Both the position numbers and the translations under genes were made by a program. Under the pieces are notes generated by a model, which saw only the letters and a list, made by a program, of their open reading frames with translations, ran no database searches and had not been told where the DNA came from. From NCBI GenBank assembly GCA_023333565.1, contig JAJKFH010000374.1:2666001-2730000 (forward strand): 64,000 nt of DNA, written 5' to 3'. The DNA comes from Puffinus mauretanicus. Taxonomy: Eukaryota > Chordata > Aves > Procellariiformes > Procellariidae. Positions 45,865 to 58,644 of the stretch are shown piece after piece. The first letter of the stretch is position 1. Every line of letters starts with the position of its first letter.

Positions 45865-48800
45865 ACTGCAGAGCTTGTTTGTTGTCACTTCTTTTTCTTT
45901 AGCTGTTCTATGTGTTTTATGCCAGATTTTTTCTCTTAACTGCATGTTTTCTTTTCTGAAATATTATCTCACTTCAGCTCCAGAATATAGAGTCTTAATA
46001 TGATGGACCCCAAGAGGTAGTCCATGACCAGGCCTACTGTATTTCACCCATGTCCTTTTCTGCTGTGGCCTAGGGGAGGACAAGGAGTAGATGTGAGGGC
46101 AGTCGGAATTTCAGCAGCTAAAGGCCTCCTTGAGCACCTCTGTGCAGGCAGGCATCTCGACTTGCAAGTCCCTGTTGCCAGAGCTATGCGCTGCTTACGG
46201 GGTCCCTCAGCTGGTATCTGACCAGCTGGAAGAAGGATGGACCACTGCAGCCTTGAGCATCGGCTGCTTCACCACCCAGGCTGAATGCCAGGAGGAGAAA
46301 CGGAATCTATATGTGTGTATCTCTATATGTGTGAATGTTGTTGGTAACAGAGTGAAATTCCCGTTCTGTCTGTGTATATTCTTTGGTATGTTTCTCCTGT
46401 CTTCCTTTTTTGTATTTACCGATCATATCCTCTGTAATTTTGCTTTCAGAGTCTGCCTTAGAAGAGCCCTATGCCATTTTTGCCTGGAGCTGAATAACTC
46501 TAAGATGCACCCCCGCTGGCTGCTTGCTTGAAGGTAGGGATGTGCCAACAAACCCTGCTTCCCGGGGGCTTTTTGGCAGAGCACGCTCGACTTTCTGCTG
46601 TGTTCTTCATGAGAAGCTACTCTTGGTCACACACGGCCCATGTATGAGGGACTTGAGCTAACAAAAATTGCCAGGACTTACTGCATTCTTCAAAGCTTAG
46701 GGCACCACGGTACACATCGCCAGCAAACACCCTAATCCCTTACCAACACATTGGGTGGCAAAACCCACAGCAGTTCCCTGTCGTGTTGACATGCTTCGAG
46801 CCCATACTGTTTAATTTATCTTTGTGCACCCAAATCCATGATATCTAACAGGACTGACAGAGTCTCATTTGTTGGTTCATCAACAAATTATAAGAATAAA
46901 AAGAAACTATATGAAAGGAGATATGATTTTGCTGATCAGCTCTAATATTGGTTGTTTTCCTTGGTTTAAACGTTGAATTTTACAGTTTATATGTTAAATG
47001 CTCTGCTTCACTTCTTTGTATCCAGACAGAAAGAAGTGGTTTGTAAAAAATGTGCTTTGTGGGTAATGTAGAATTTTTCTTCTCTGGGGAATCCATCAGT
47101 GAGGGTGTTTACTATATATTTATGAGACTCCTTGCAGATCTTTAGACTAGGCTTTCAGATGTTCATCCTCTTGGACTTTTTACTGCTAACATTTATTCTT
47201 CTTTTAATGGTGAGCTCTCAGAACAATGCAGAGGGCTGAGTTCAAACTCCAGGCAAATCTTACATCACTGCTGGTTTGCAACGGGGCTCCACACAGGACT
47301 CAGCAAGATTTCATTCAGCATTTTCTTTAGTGTTGGTTACAATTCTCTGGGGGTGCAGGGAAAATTACTTTTGGCTTTAATGTTCTGTATTAGTTAGCCT
47401 GTGATGTGCTTGTTCCAGAGGCTGGATGTTATCTTTGATACTGTGTCATTCTGTAAAGCAACGCTGAGTGCAAGAGAGAGTGACAGCATCTCTCACATGT
47501 GCTACCGCTGACTCATTGCATGTGCTTCTGTGAGGTGATGAAATACCTCGCTCACGTCAAAACTGTGCTCGTGTCTAGATAGCAGCTAATATCTAAATAC
47601 TAGATATTATGTGACAAGTTTGAAGGCCAGAAGGTAATGTTCAGGGGTGATGTCTGTGCTCAAAACGTAATCTTCTGGAAGCCAATGTAAGTTTATGCGT
47701 GAGCGAGGAGAATTTGCATGACTGTAAGCTCAGGAATGGGCTGTTATTCAAGTGCGAGGATGAATGAGAAAGATTAAAAAAAAACTTTGAAAAAGTCTAT
47801 GCAACCTAAGTATACTGTTTATCATCTTGTTGTACCAAAACAAAATTTATGATGTACTTTGACTTGGGATTTTCCAGAGTCATCAATGTAGTGCTGGTTT
47901 TCATCATTTCTTGTCTTGTTGTTTCCCTGACTTCCCTTCCCAGGCTTTGGAATTTTTATCCTAATTTTTCTCTTTTGCTTTTAATGAAATAAAAAATTAG
48001 CTTTTTGACCTCAGAGCCTTCTCCCATAGTAGCGGATTTAAAATTGCTAGCTGAGAGTCAGCAGGAGAAGATGATACTCAGTCTAATTTCCTTAGAAATG
48101 TTATAGCTGAAGTATTTATAATAATAAGGCTTTGTTGCTGGAACCTCTGAATGCCAAGACTTTGAAAGAGGTAACTGAACCAGCAAGTTCTGGAAATATT
48201 TCCTAGATAGAAACTCAGGAGGAAGAAGAAGAAGAGCAGGGGAACATCAGCAATGTAATCGTATAACCGAGCATGTAATTTTTAGCAAAAGAATTTCTTT
48301 GTCAAGTTTAGTATTTTTTGTTTTGACAAATTGCTTGTGTAGAAACTGAATTTTTTCAGGCTCTGTGCTGTTGCAAATTTTAAGCTTTTGGTTGTCTTGA
48401 TGTGGTTATTTTTTGACATCACTTAGTGGTGATGAGTCCGTGTTTGCATGGCATGATTGGTCAGCTCAGTCATGCTTAATGACTTAAGCCTTATAAACTA
48501 CATTTGACTCAGAAAAGTATCATTTGGTTGTTGGAAGGAGAGTCTGCCGCATTACTCAAAGTCAGTGAAAGTTACTTCTAATCAAAAAGTTTTGTCACGG
48601 TAGGATTCAACAAGGTTCAGACGGTGCATAATACTTCTGCTCATTTGATTTCCAGGGCTGAATCTTGCACATAGAGTATTTTTCTTTTTTTTGAGAATGA
48701 CAGCCATGAGCAAATTTTTAGTCACATGGCTATTCTCAAAAGTGACTAAAATTGGATGCAAGGGAAGATCCATCTGGTAATGATCCAACATATTCACAAA

Positions 48801-51460
48801 TATTTTCTCATTATTTCTTTACTATTTGTCAGCTATCCCTTCTTTTCATCTATTCCCCTTTATTTCTTCTTGGTTTTGTGTTGTGATGATGTCTGTTTTG
48901 TTCCCAGAACTAATCTTTGAACTTATAGTAGATGGTTTTGAATATTGATGTATCTACGTATACAAATATAGATATATAAGTGGTTGCTTTTTTATGGGGG
49001 TTGATTTCTTTTACTAAGCAAGAGAGCAGACATGGATACAGAAGTTGCAGGCATGTTTGTGATCAGTCAATCTGTGCAGTTGCACCAAGCGACCTCATAA
49101 TATAATTCATGCTGTGATGCACCACTTGAGGCTTGGCCTGAGTTCTTACTGGATGATGGTTGCCTTACGTTACGATGGCGAGATGTTTCCCTTCTCCTAA
49201 GAGAATTTGGGGTATAATCATTGATTGGTTTTGTTAAATAGTTCTGGTTTTCCATAAGATCTTTATCACTGGGTAGCTCCTTCTTCAAAAACCTGGTGCC
49301 ATCTCCCAAGGCATTACCTCTGTAGTATCTGGCAGTTAGATTAAAAGCAGGTTACAGTGCAGCTTGTTTTGTATGAACATTTGTAAGCCAGCTGTTGAGA
49401 GAAATTTCCCTGAACATACAAAACCTGAGAGTTAAACGTTGCATTTCATCAGGAGGTGTTTTTGTTAAAGAATTGCCAGAGACAATACAAAAATTAATCT
49501 TGGTAATCCTGATACAAAATGCATCATTTCTTCTTGGCAAATAAAGTGTTTGGCATCAGCAAGTATTTACATTTACGTTGTTTTTAAACTTCTGTGTGTG
49601 CTGGAAGGTAGGGTGAAATATTTCCTAGATGAACAGACTATTCCTAAGAAAAGATATATCACGGAGCAGAAATTCAGAAACATTCTGTTTCAAAGGATGC
49701 TACATGATCAATACAATTACACCAGGCTTTTACTGGACGTGCAGAGCACATCTTTCATTGTCTTTACATAGGTTACACTTCAATTTTGTTTATGTTTTAT
49801 TTCAGAGATTTCCAATTTTCTATTGGAAACAGTTGCATGAGCTCCCTTTCCTTGTGCTCCTACTTTGACATACTCCTATCCATCCATGTTCTTAAGAGAT
49901 TTTTTTCTCTGTGCACATGAAAAACGACAGAAGTTATTGTTGGTTAACTCATTACACTCTGATGCTCTCTATCTTAGCTCAAATTACTAAGTAAATATAA
50001 ATAATATTTATATGTCATACCTCTTCGTAACTGTATATGCTTGTTACTTCCACTTTTCCTGTGTTCCTGGTGCTTGAGTGAGGAGAAATCACAAAACACC
50101 GAGAGAACATTGGTGTACGTGAAAAAACTTGCATGGACCTTGATTCCAGGAAGAACATACACACATGCTGATAAACAGCTCCTTATCTAAGAAATACTTA
50201 AGAGAGTGTTTCTGAAATGAGAGTGCTTCTCTGAAACTGAGCATTTGGTTGCTGGGTTGTTGTTTTTTTTTTTAATATTTCAACACCCTGCTGATAGTGT
50301 TGTGAAATCCTTGCTGGGCCTTAGCCAATTAATTGAATAAACTTTTACTTGCTTAATGATTTTATAACTCTTCTATGTGAGATAAATTTGCCATTTGTTC
50401 ATTTAACTTCTCTCCTACATTTTGTGTACAAATACTATCTAATCTCATGGAGACTCCAAGTCTTTGAGGCCTAAGTTCTTGCAAAGTTATCAAATACAGC
50501 AATCAGAACACGTTCGGACACTTAACAAAGTTCTCGTAATGTTTTTCACTGATATTTTTAGTATTATTAAAGATAATTACTGTTGTATTATTAAATACAT
50601 TGAGCTCTCTTCTATTCTGTGATGTAATTTTCCACTTTCATATTTACATTTATTAGTACACATTCCATTTAAAGTTGTCTTTCATTGCTCAGTGTGTGAC
50701 ATACTTCAGAGACGAACTGAGACCTTCCAAATCCCATGACCATCCCATAAAATGTCTGTAAAATAGTCCTTCTTTCTAATGGCCAACCAGCCCCTAAAAT
50801 TCAGCTAAAAAGTTAAGATCAGAGGTATGATAATGTCATTGAAGACATCAAATTACTGAGTAGGATTTCTTTAATTACAAAAGGATTGAATGGGAACAAA
50901 AAATATTCCCTACACACTGCAGACTTTCTCGCTCTGTGATTGTTGGTATTATATTTCATGTTTTCAAGCATTCGAGTAATGGATACAAAATTGGAAGCAG
51001 GAGGAAAAGTATAGAAATCATACCTAGAGGCAGTGAGAGAACAGGAGAATTCTCGTTCAGTACCGGTGAAATAAATTTCTGTCCACAGGGCATAGGCATC
51101 GAGAGGAAAATAACTTATATGAAACCAAGGGCTGTAACAGCCTAATTTTGTTCTCTGGACCCAGGTAAATTTCATCCTAACACAATAAATAAATACATAA
51201 TATGAAGTGTAGTGCTATTTCCTGATTCATGATCTTGTTAGACTCCAAATAAACATATATCATGCTGGAATTGTAATAACAGAGGCTTAGTACATATAGA
51301 GGGAATTGCATCCAGCTACTAAATATGAAGAAAACGTACCAAAAGGGAATGATTTAGAGGAGAATGAAATTCTCCTTTAGACTCAGTGATGATTCTGCTG
51401 CGTTTTCCCCTGGAAGATGGTCCTTCTTATGTACAACATTTTTAGATATTTTCTTTCCCG
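45865..51460. other. Long non-coding stretch, no gene seen
   Basis: AT-rich unique DNA. The frames of 133 codons (46130-46531, plus) and 118 codons (50819-51175, minus) show no family resemblance. Somewhat enhancer-like pieces lie at 48420-48510 (AGCTCAGTCATGCTTAATGA) and 50320-50560 (AGCCAATTAATTGAATAAAC). No RNA gene or transposon was recognised. Confidence 0.45.
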
Positions 51461-51464
51461 AGCC

Positions 51465-51487
51465 AAAAAAAAAAAAAAAAAAAAAAA
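51465..51487. repeat. Poly(A) tract, A23
   Basis: An uninterrupted run of 23 A. No AATAAA precedes it and no transcript-like sequence or flanking duplication is visible, so it reads as a simple repeat rather than the tail of a retrocopy. It is likely polymorphic in length. Confidence 0.95.
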
Positions 51488-51489
51488 TC

Positions 51490-52300
51490 CTACTGATATA
51501 TAAACAAATTTCAGGTATTTAGCTACATACTATCATTATGCTCTAAGCTGAAAAGCAACTTTAAAAATTAGAAAGTTCAGCAAAATAATTTGATATAAAA
51601 TCACTATATAATAATATGTAACAATACTAGCTATATATGTGTTTGTAGTAATATAAAACTGTTTTCTTTTTCTTTGCACTCTGTGTCACCTGAAAAGTTT
51701 TATTCAGGCTCAGGAATTGTTTGGAATTTGTCAAATATTGTAGGAATTGGAGAAGGAATAATAACAGCAACAAATGATTTAATTATTACTACAATTATCA
51801 TTGCTGTTCTTGTTGTGAATATGATTTCCTGTAACACCTGTGATGTGGCTGGCGATTTTCAGATACTTCAGTGCTTTCACTTTGTTCTACAGAATTCATA
51901 ATCCACGGGAGAATATCAATAAGCAATTTATGGAAAATATGTCCATAAATTAGCAACCTCCCTCACAGCAATAGAAGCACGCTCTTAGGAGGGTTTATAT
52001 GGAAGGGACGTAGCAGGTGAGCACTGAGTGGCTGGACAGGGCTTAGGGTTTGGGCCGTGGTGTGATGGCCTGGAGCACAGATGGAGTGTGGTGCCATGAA
52101 AGACGGGGCTCGGAGCAGGCGGCTGGAAGCCTCTCATGGCAAGACCGTGATAACGAGTGCACGGAAGGAGCACCAGAGCTTTGAAGGCTAAAATTTGCTC
52201 CATGCATAATGGGAGGCTGGTTGAGGAATTCAAAACCTCAGTAGGGGGAGTTCTTCATGAGCCTTTGTCAGCAGGGATATGCTCCGAGGTGACAGCAGTG
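51490..52300. other. Non-coding stretch, very AT-rich at its start
   Basis: 51490-51810 is strongly AT-rich with many TATA-like words (for example ACTATATAATAATATGTAAC near 51602). The rest is more balanced. Small frames of 75-101 codons show nothing recognisable. Confidence 0.5.
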
Positions 52301-52307
52301 GGGCAAC

Positions 52308-52366
52308 TGTGGTGTAAATCCATCTGGCTATATAGATTTCAGCGCCACCCGGCTGAGAATTTGGCT
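52308..52366. repeat. Possible palindromic relic repeat
   Basis: GGTGTAAATCC near 52311 and GATTTCAGCGCCACC near 52336 form a rough inverted repeat, followed by CTGAGAATTTGGC, which resembles the outer 'ctgagaatctggcc' end of the hairpin family found at 19983-20097. It is badly decayed. Confidence 0.35.
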
Positions 52367-52369
52367 AGC

Positions 52370-53260
52370 AGCTTAGAAATCCCCAATGTTTCACACATTG
52401 GAGTACAAAACAACTGTTCTTTCAGGCTATTGTGTAATCGTGAGTCATTAGCCTCTGCCTGAGGACGATCCGGCTACCTTGTCAAGGAACTGGAACAAAA
52501 CTGTGCATCTCAGGTGACTTAGTTACACAACACGGAAAAGAAATTCCCTCTGCCAGCATTTCGTGGGCAGTCCCTTGCGCATCGCTAGGGAGACGTTTGG
52601 TGCCACAGCCTGAGTTTCCCCACGTAGAAAGGCCAGAACTGTAAAATTTTTTCTTACCCAGCCTTAAATCCCATTCAAGTCCTCAAAATAGATTCAGGAG
52701 GATTGTGCTGAAAGGGCAATTTTCACCCTTGATGGCTGAATCACTGTAACATCTGTGTTGAGTTATGGTACAGCTCAAACACTGAGGGAAGGGGATGAAG
52801 ATAAGAAATAAGTGGCCAATACCTCTTTAAGAATCCACAAGAGCAAAGTAATAAGAAAGAAATACAATAACTCATATAATAAAAACATTATCTTATAGAT
52901 TTCATACAAACTTTGCCTTAGGGAGGCCACCTGGCTTGTGTTTTACTGACACAGCTGTTCAGATTTTTTTTCCTTTTGCTACATAAAAAATAGAGGAATC
53001 TGAACAGCTGTTTGGGTTAATTTTTTTAATGCCTTCAGTAACTAAAATAAAGGCAAATGACATGAATAAGCGATGTGACACTGCCTCCAAAGATGCTTTA
53101 AAAACTTTCCAGAATAATCCCTGGACCTCATCCCCAGCAAATAAAGGTCTGTTGCCCATGGAAGGAGCTGAGCCAGAAGGGCAAGTGGGGCATTTCCACT
53201 CACTTGCTGACCAGGTGTAGCCTTAGCTCTCCAGCATCTCTTCTCTTCACGTAGGAAAGA
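52370..53260. other. Non-coding stretch, no gene seen
   Basis: A perfect inverted repeat, CAGCTGTTCAGATT at about 52951-52964 and AATCTGAACAGCTG at about 52996-53009, encloses some 30 bp of T- and A-rich sequence and could form a hairpin. Frames of 63-66 codons overlap on both strands there. No gene is supported. Confidence 0.5.
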
Positions 53261-53262
53261 CT

Positions 53263-53355
53263 AACTTACATCAGGGCAAATTGGCAAACTCAGTTATGTT
53301 GGAATCAGTCCACAATAATCCCATTGACTTCACTGAAGTCACTTAAAATTTCCAT
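53263..53355. repeat. Palindromic relic repeat
   Basis: Contains TTACATCAGGGCAAATTGGC and, 35 bp on, CCATTGACTTCACTGAAGTC ACTT. Both phrases match parts of the bird/reptile hairpin repeat that has 'ccattgacttcaatggagtt' at its centre and 'ttacaccagggcaaattggc' in an arm. The other arm is largely lost. Confidence 0.5.
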
Positions 53356-53359
53356 AATT

Positions 53360-55140
53360 GAAACTAAAAAAAAAAACAACAAACTAGTTTTACTTAAAAC
53401 CATCCATAATCGGTTCCATTGCCTTCCAGGGAACTACTCCTGAAAGAGGTAGTTGAAGGGAGAAAGTGAACAGAGCGGGTCAGCGTGTCTGGATAGACAT
53501 CATTTCCCAGTGAAAGATACCATTTTTTGCTATTTTCAAAATCACAGTGTTTCGGGGGGGCAGAGGAGTCGGTGCTCATTAGCGCTGCCCTTCCTGACAC
53601 ACAGCACACTAATAACGTCCCAGCAGGTTGATAAAGAGTCTGATTTAACTGGGTGATGGAATGAAACAAGTGGGAGTCGTTTTGCTTTTTGTTGCCCAGT
53701 GTTTCACACACCTCTAGCGGCAAACCCTCTTCGTTGCCAAGACAACCCTGAAGAAATACGAAATCCAGAACAATACCCTGTGTACAAGAAGCCTCGTATT
53801 CTTTAGTGCGCACGTTCGTTTTGAATGTCAGGAGAAACACTGCCCTCCACATCAATCCAGGTAAGTCCAGGTAAAGGTACAGGTGATGTCTGTAAGATTA
53901 TAATGACTTGCATTTATAGATTGTCTTTTGTCCTGACGGCTGCCAAAGCTTGAGGGCCGGCACTGAGAGCCTGAGCAATGTTATTCCTGCAGTGCAGCGT
54001 TACCTATAGCTGGCCAGACAGTGCCAGGAGGATTCCTGAGGGCTGTCATGAAAATAAGTCGGGGCTGGGGCGCTGATTGCTCTCCCCAGCCTGTGCTGCA
54101 TGTGAAGGTGTCTGCAGCGAGCAGGGAACGCCAGGCTGTGATGATCTGCCTTTGCAGTGGTTTCTAAAGATTTCTTGGGCAGCTGAATGCAAGGTAGCGC
54201 AGCCATAAAGATCTTTTCACTCAATAATTCGGATGGACTGAGCTGTGCTTGGTCTTTAGGTCAAAGGAAATATAAATGTGACTTAAGCCTCTTACTTAAG
54301 GTCTTGGCTCAATGCAGGACAGCGGAAGGTCTGGAGCTTTGGGTTTGTTAATGCTTATTTATTTAACCCCAATGAATGTACGTTGGACAAAGGTCCAGGA
54401 GGTCAGAATAAATGTCTTCAGAGACTCTTAGAGCACCGTCTTGCAGAGACTAGCCTCAGGAACTTTTCTGTTTCTCAGAGAAAGGCTATGCGCAGTTTGC
54501 AAATAGAAGCCTTGCTTTTCCAAATTCTCTCCAGATCATCTTTAAGCTTCCCATTTTATTCCAAGTAGCAGATAATAAGTGATAATTTTTTTCTGAAGAA
54601 TGCTAGGAATACTGGTTTTACCACACTTGAAGCTGGCATTGACCTCCTTGTTAGGAATGGCTGCATCTGTAGGAAGTAATTTAAGATCTGCACTCGGTTA
54701 AAGCTCTTCGATAAATAGGGGAGCAGCAGTTGGAGCAGGGGACACTGGATTCTGCATAGCAATGCAGCCATTTTACTGTGCACCCAGCGTGAAGACAAAT
54801 CCATTTTAGCCTGCCTTGAATCATAGCAGCATCCCAGAAGTAAGCAGGAGAAATGCCATCATCTTTTGCACCCTTTCGTTCTTTGGCTCTCCGCTCCCTT
54901 GGTTCTGTCCTTTTGTATCAGCTGCCTGTCAGGATGTTCCCAGCAGAAAACTTGGCAGCATTACGAGTGTATCCTGATGAACTTGGTCTTTACATGGGCA
55001 GGGATCCCTGGGGGACTGTAGCCTCCTCCCTTCTGCTGCACCCCTGGAACCACGTCACATTCCTCCTTTTGCAATTGTGTGCTGGGATCCAACAATTCCG
55101 GGACTTTTGGCTCCAAAAGGCAAGTAGCAAGCAGTAGTAG
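53360..55140. other. Non-coding stretch, no gene seen
   Basis: Contains a 153-codon minus-strand frame (53394-53855), the second longest of the window. Its product has no recognisable domain, low-complexity bias or signal peptide, and it overlaps a 67-codon frame on the other strand. An isolated frame of this length is expected by chance in 64 kb. No repeat was recognised. Confidence 0.45.
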
Positions 55141-55145
55141 CGGTA

Positions 55146-55194
55146 GTTTGGTGTAACAGGAGCACCAAACCAGCAGAACAAACCGGTTGGTGCT
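55146..55194. repeat. Overlapping inverted repeats sharing a central arm
   Basis: GTTTGGTG (55146-55153) pairs with CACCAAAC (55163-55170). The same middle arm, as AGCACCAA (55161-55168), pairs with TTGGTGCT (55187-55194). In RNA this would allow two mutually exclusive hairpins. Arms of 8 bp are short enough to be coincidence. Confidence 0.6.
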
Positions 55195-55199
55195 GAGGA

Positions 55200-58170
55200 C
55201 TCCATGTCTATACTGTTGACGCTTGGGGTTTTTAACCTGAGACCAGCACTAGCTTAGTCCTATAGACTGAGCTCTGACACTGTGCCGCAGTATGAACCGA
55301 AGCCCAGTAAGTCAGGGATTCACTTCGGAAGTGCACTCCTGATCCAGACTAAGACACAGGTGTAGATTAGTGTTTTAGGAGCAGAGGATCAAGCTAGCCA
55401 GTCCTGAAAAGCAAGCGTTGCATATTTGACCATCATGGTGAGGCACTCTGAAACACAGCTGGTTCTGCTTTGATGGCTCCATCAGCATGTCCAGAGCTTC
55501 AGCTTCCATTTACGTGGCAGTCTCTCCCTGGCTGCGGGAGAAGGAGCCTTGTGAATGAGACGTGGGGCTGTACTTCAAGCAGTAACCCTGGAAGCAACAG
55601 TGCTGCACTGTGCCTCATTTTGTCTCCCTGAAGAACGAACTCTACAGCACACTGAGAACCGTCACATCTCCATCCTATTGAAAGACACATCCCATTAGAG
55701 TTTCAGGTGGGGCATCCCTGAGCTCAGGCCACTCTCTGCTCCTGTTTTAGCACCTTAGAAACAAATTGCAAACTCCTTGCTTCTCAGGAACAAAGGAGGT
55801 ATGTGAAAGAACTGCAATTTCATAAACTGTTGAGTGGGAGTTGGAGCTATTATAGAACATCCCGTTCCAAAAGGAAACAAATGACAGTCTGACGCTGCCG
55901 GGTAGTAGTGACGTACGCGGCTGCAGCGTGAGTCAGTCTATGTGAGATTCAGATACGGACCTAGAGGGAAAACATTTGTGGCAGTGGGACCAATCACATG
56001 CTCATAGATGGAATTACCTCAGCTCATTTTTCATGCATGTGTTAATATATTTGCTGCAATTCTTGAGCAAAAGTCAAGTAGCAGCACAGAGGAAAAAGTC
56101 GCATGTAGGAGACGTTCTATCTGTCTCTTCTTGCAGCCTCCTGCTTCCCACCCACACTCCTGCACAGACGGTGATAATGTATCACGAGCCTTTTGGTATA
56201 TCACCATTTTGTTCAGTAAAATGGAATGTGCTGTTGTTATTGTTGTTATTATTTGTGTTATTTGGAATCCCAGAGCATGTCCCATTCCAAAGGCACAGGT
56301 CCATGAATGGGACAATTAAGTGAATTATTAGGAAAATATTTTGTTTATCACCAAAGTGGTGTCTTGCTTTAATAGTCCACAGTTTGGTTGAATGCTTGTA
56401 TTCATTTAAAAATGAAAACTGAAGCCTAAGGATCCTTTTAAGGTCCTAAAGGAGTCTGTAGAGCTAATTCTCTGGTATGTGGGGGATGCGTAACGATGTA
56501 TAAATTGTGAAATGAATTGGCTGTTTACTGGAAAGTTATGGTGATCTCGTGGATAATGTCAGTCCGAGATAAGAAACCCTGGCCATGGTTAGAGGACAAG
56601 GAAGCTTTAGTGGAAATACTACCTTGAGGTATTCCCATCCCAGACTTTTTTCCTACCGTTTTCCTCCAGCACAGCCCTCTCCCAGTTGTGCCCAAATAAC
56701 TCCTTGTGTGACTCTGCAGCAAGCTGCATCGGGAATTGATGGGGGTTCAAAATCGTGAACAAAATGCCCTGTAAAATAGGAAGGATTTTGGTTTCTTCCT
56801 TTTTTATTGTTTTGTTTTTGCAATTATTTCGACTACATCAGTCCTCCGATCAGCATGGCCCCCCGGAACAACTGCGTTGGCCCAGCTGAAAGGCCCAAGT
56901 GTTGTGTGGCAGAAGGGAAATGCTGGCAGGGGCTGATGGTGGGAACTCTGTGACAGTGTTGCCACCAAAATCTGCAAATCAGTAAACCGTAGCCGGTAAA
57001 ACATTGCTTCATTCAGCAGCAAAACAGAACAGCTGCTGTGCCTCCAGAAGGAAAAAAAAAAAAGGGGATGTTGTTTGGCTACAGAGCGTGTCTTCGCCAG
57101 GGTTGGAGGACAAACTGGGGGAAGGACTTGGGTGCAGGGTACTGAAGTCTCATGGACAAAAAAGGCCTCAGAAAGCAATAGCAGCCATCAGGTGTTTCCT
57201 ACCTCTTCTGCTGGAATCTCATAAATGTATTTGACCTTATCATGGAGGTTCAGTCAAATCTAAAGCAGAACTGCAGGTCAGGGTTGTAGTCTAACCCTCA
57301 AACAGGACCAAAATAGTGAGCTCAGATCAATGATTCAGAGCAAAAGCGGAACTCGCCTCGCACTGGAATGGAGAAGTTTGGTTTGTGCCTCTCTATGTGT
57401 AATTGCCTTACTGATGTTTTAAAGCAATGTTAGACTGGGGGAGCTCACTCAGCACCCTTCCCCACTAGATGTGGAGAGGGCTTTGCTGGTGTAGCTTAAA
57501 CCAAGTCCATAGGTGAGCAAACCACTCTGGGATGGCTCTAATCTCCAGCAACACTAGCAGAAGCAAACGGATACAAAAATGCTTCATTACACATTTTGCT
57601 TATAGCAAAGCCCTGGCAAACCAGGCTGGCTGCTCCTGCCATGGAGGAAAGGGGATTGGCTTGAAGCACGTGGGGTGCCTATCTCTTCAAAACGGCAAGC
57701 CCAGAGCTGGTGCGGTCTCCCTGAGTCGTCATTATCTGCTGCATCCTTCCCTCTCCCCTCCTCTGCCCTGGCATGGGCACCCTCCCCTCTTATCACTGAG
57801 GTGGCAACATTTTGTTTGCACAGCTGAGCACTCTTGAGCTGACTTCTGCATCCATCAGGGTCATAAAGTCATTCAGTCCCTTGACCGAAACACCTGTAGT
57901 AGCCTCTAGTCAGAGCTACAGGACTGCTCTGCTGCTGGTGTAGCTTGCAACACCGGAGGGATAACTTTCCTGCGGTACTACAAAGCAGCTTTCCTGGAAA
58001 AGAGAATGGTTTGCCAGTATTGCAGAATGGTAATTTTACACCCATAAAGAGCTCTTATTGTAGTCTTAAAGCAGTCTTGAAAACCAGCCGCACCCTCTCT
58101 GTCCCGGTCTCAGATGAAGTGCCAACACCGCCAAAGAAAGAGGTGTTTGCAGCGTGTGCCAGTGTCCCAG
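55200..58170. other. Non-coding stretch, no gene seen
   Basis: Mixed sequence. Three frames of 94-115 codons overlap at 55976-56323 on both strands, and 124 codons occur at 56804-57178 (minus); none has a recognisable product. A GTT/ATT-rich microsatellite-like run lies at about 56230-56262, and AGTGACGTACGCGG near 55906 is a CRE-like, CpG-rich word. Confidence 0.45.
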
Positions 58171-58179
58171 GGTGGCTGG

Positions 58180-58640
58180 CGCAGGTAGCACAGCCGGCAA
58201 GGCTTTAGCGTGCGGCACCGCTCCGGGGTTGCGGGGAGAGGGGTTGCCGGCTAGTAGGTGTGAAAAACAGGGGTGCTGTGGCTGCTCCTCCTCCGACTCG
58301 CCGGATGGCATCCCCCGCAACAGGTCGCTTGCTGCAGCCGTCGGCCTGTGCCGAGCCGCGCTCTCGGCTCCTCGCTCTCCCCGACGCACAGTCCCGCCCG
58401 TTATACTCGGCACAAAGCTCCAAACAAATGCCGAGGGGCAGCCGGCGTGCTCGGCCCCGCCGAGGGCTGCAGAGGGGCTGATGTCACCGGCCCGCAGCCC
58501 GCGGGCATGACTCACGCGGGGGAACAGAGGGCTCTTCATGGGCCGCAGGAAAACACGGGCTGCGTGGGAGGCGGCGCGGGAGGGCGTTGCTCCAGGAGGG
58601 AATGAGACAAAGGTGCTGGAATGACCCTGGGAGCTTGCGG
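58180..58640. promoter_or_regulatory. CpG island, candidate promoter
   Basis: I count about 41 CpG in the 420 bp from 58201 to 58620, roughly one per 10 bp, with GC around two thirds; the rest of the window is CpG-poor. Sites visible include TGACTCA (AP-1 type) near 58508, GATGTCACCGG near 58479, and G/C boxes such as GGGCGGGGG near 58753 and GAGGCGGGGG near 58818 just outside. A weak TATA-like TTATACTCGG lies near 58400. CpG islands of this density in birds usually mark promoters, so a transcript start (coding or lncRNA) is plausible, but direction and exon are not resolved. The 206-codon minus-strand frame across it and several plus-strand frames look like products of GC-rich composition. 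Confidence 0.65.
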
Positions 58641-58644
58641 GGGG

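Noticed and set aside
46000..46060. 'ggaccccaagaggtagtcca' as a CR1 tail
   Set aside because: Only one short phrase resembles CR1 and there is no ATTCTATG-type tail.
51465..51487. A23 tract as the tail of a processed pseudogene
   Set aside because: No AATAAA upstream, no coding-like sequence, and no flanking duplication; retrocopies are also rare in birds.
53394..53855. 153-codon minus-strand open frame
   Set aside because: No domain, no family resemblance, no splice or promoter context that I could support; expected by chance in 64 kb.
55976..56323. Three overlapping frames of 94-115 codons
   Set aside because: Open on both strands at once, no domain, and partly driven by a GTT/ATT-rich run.
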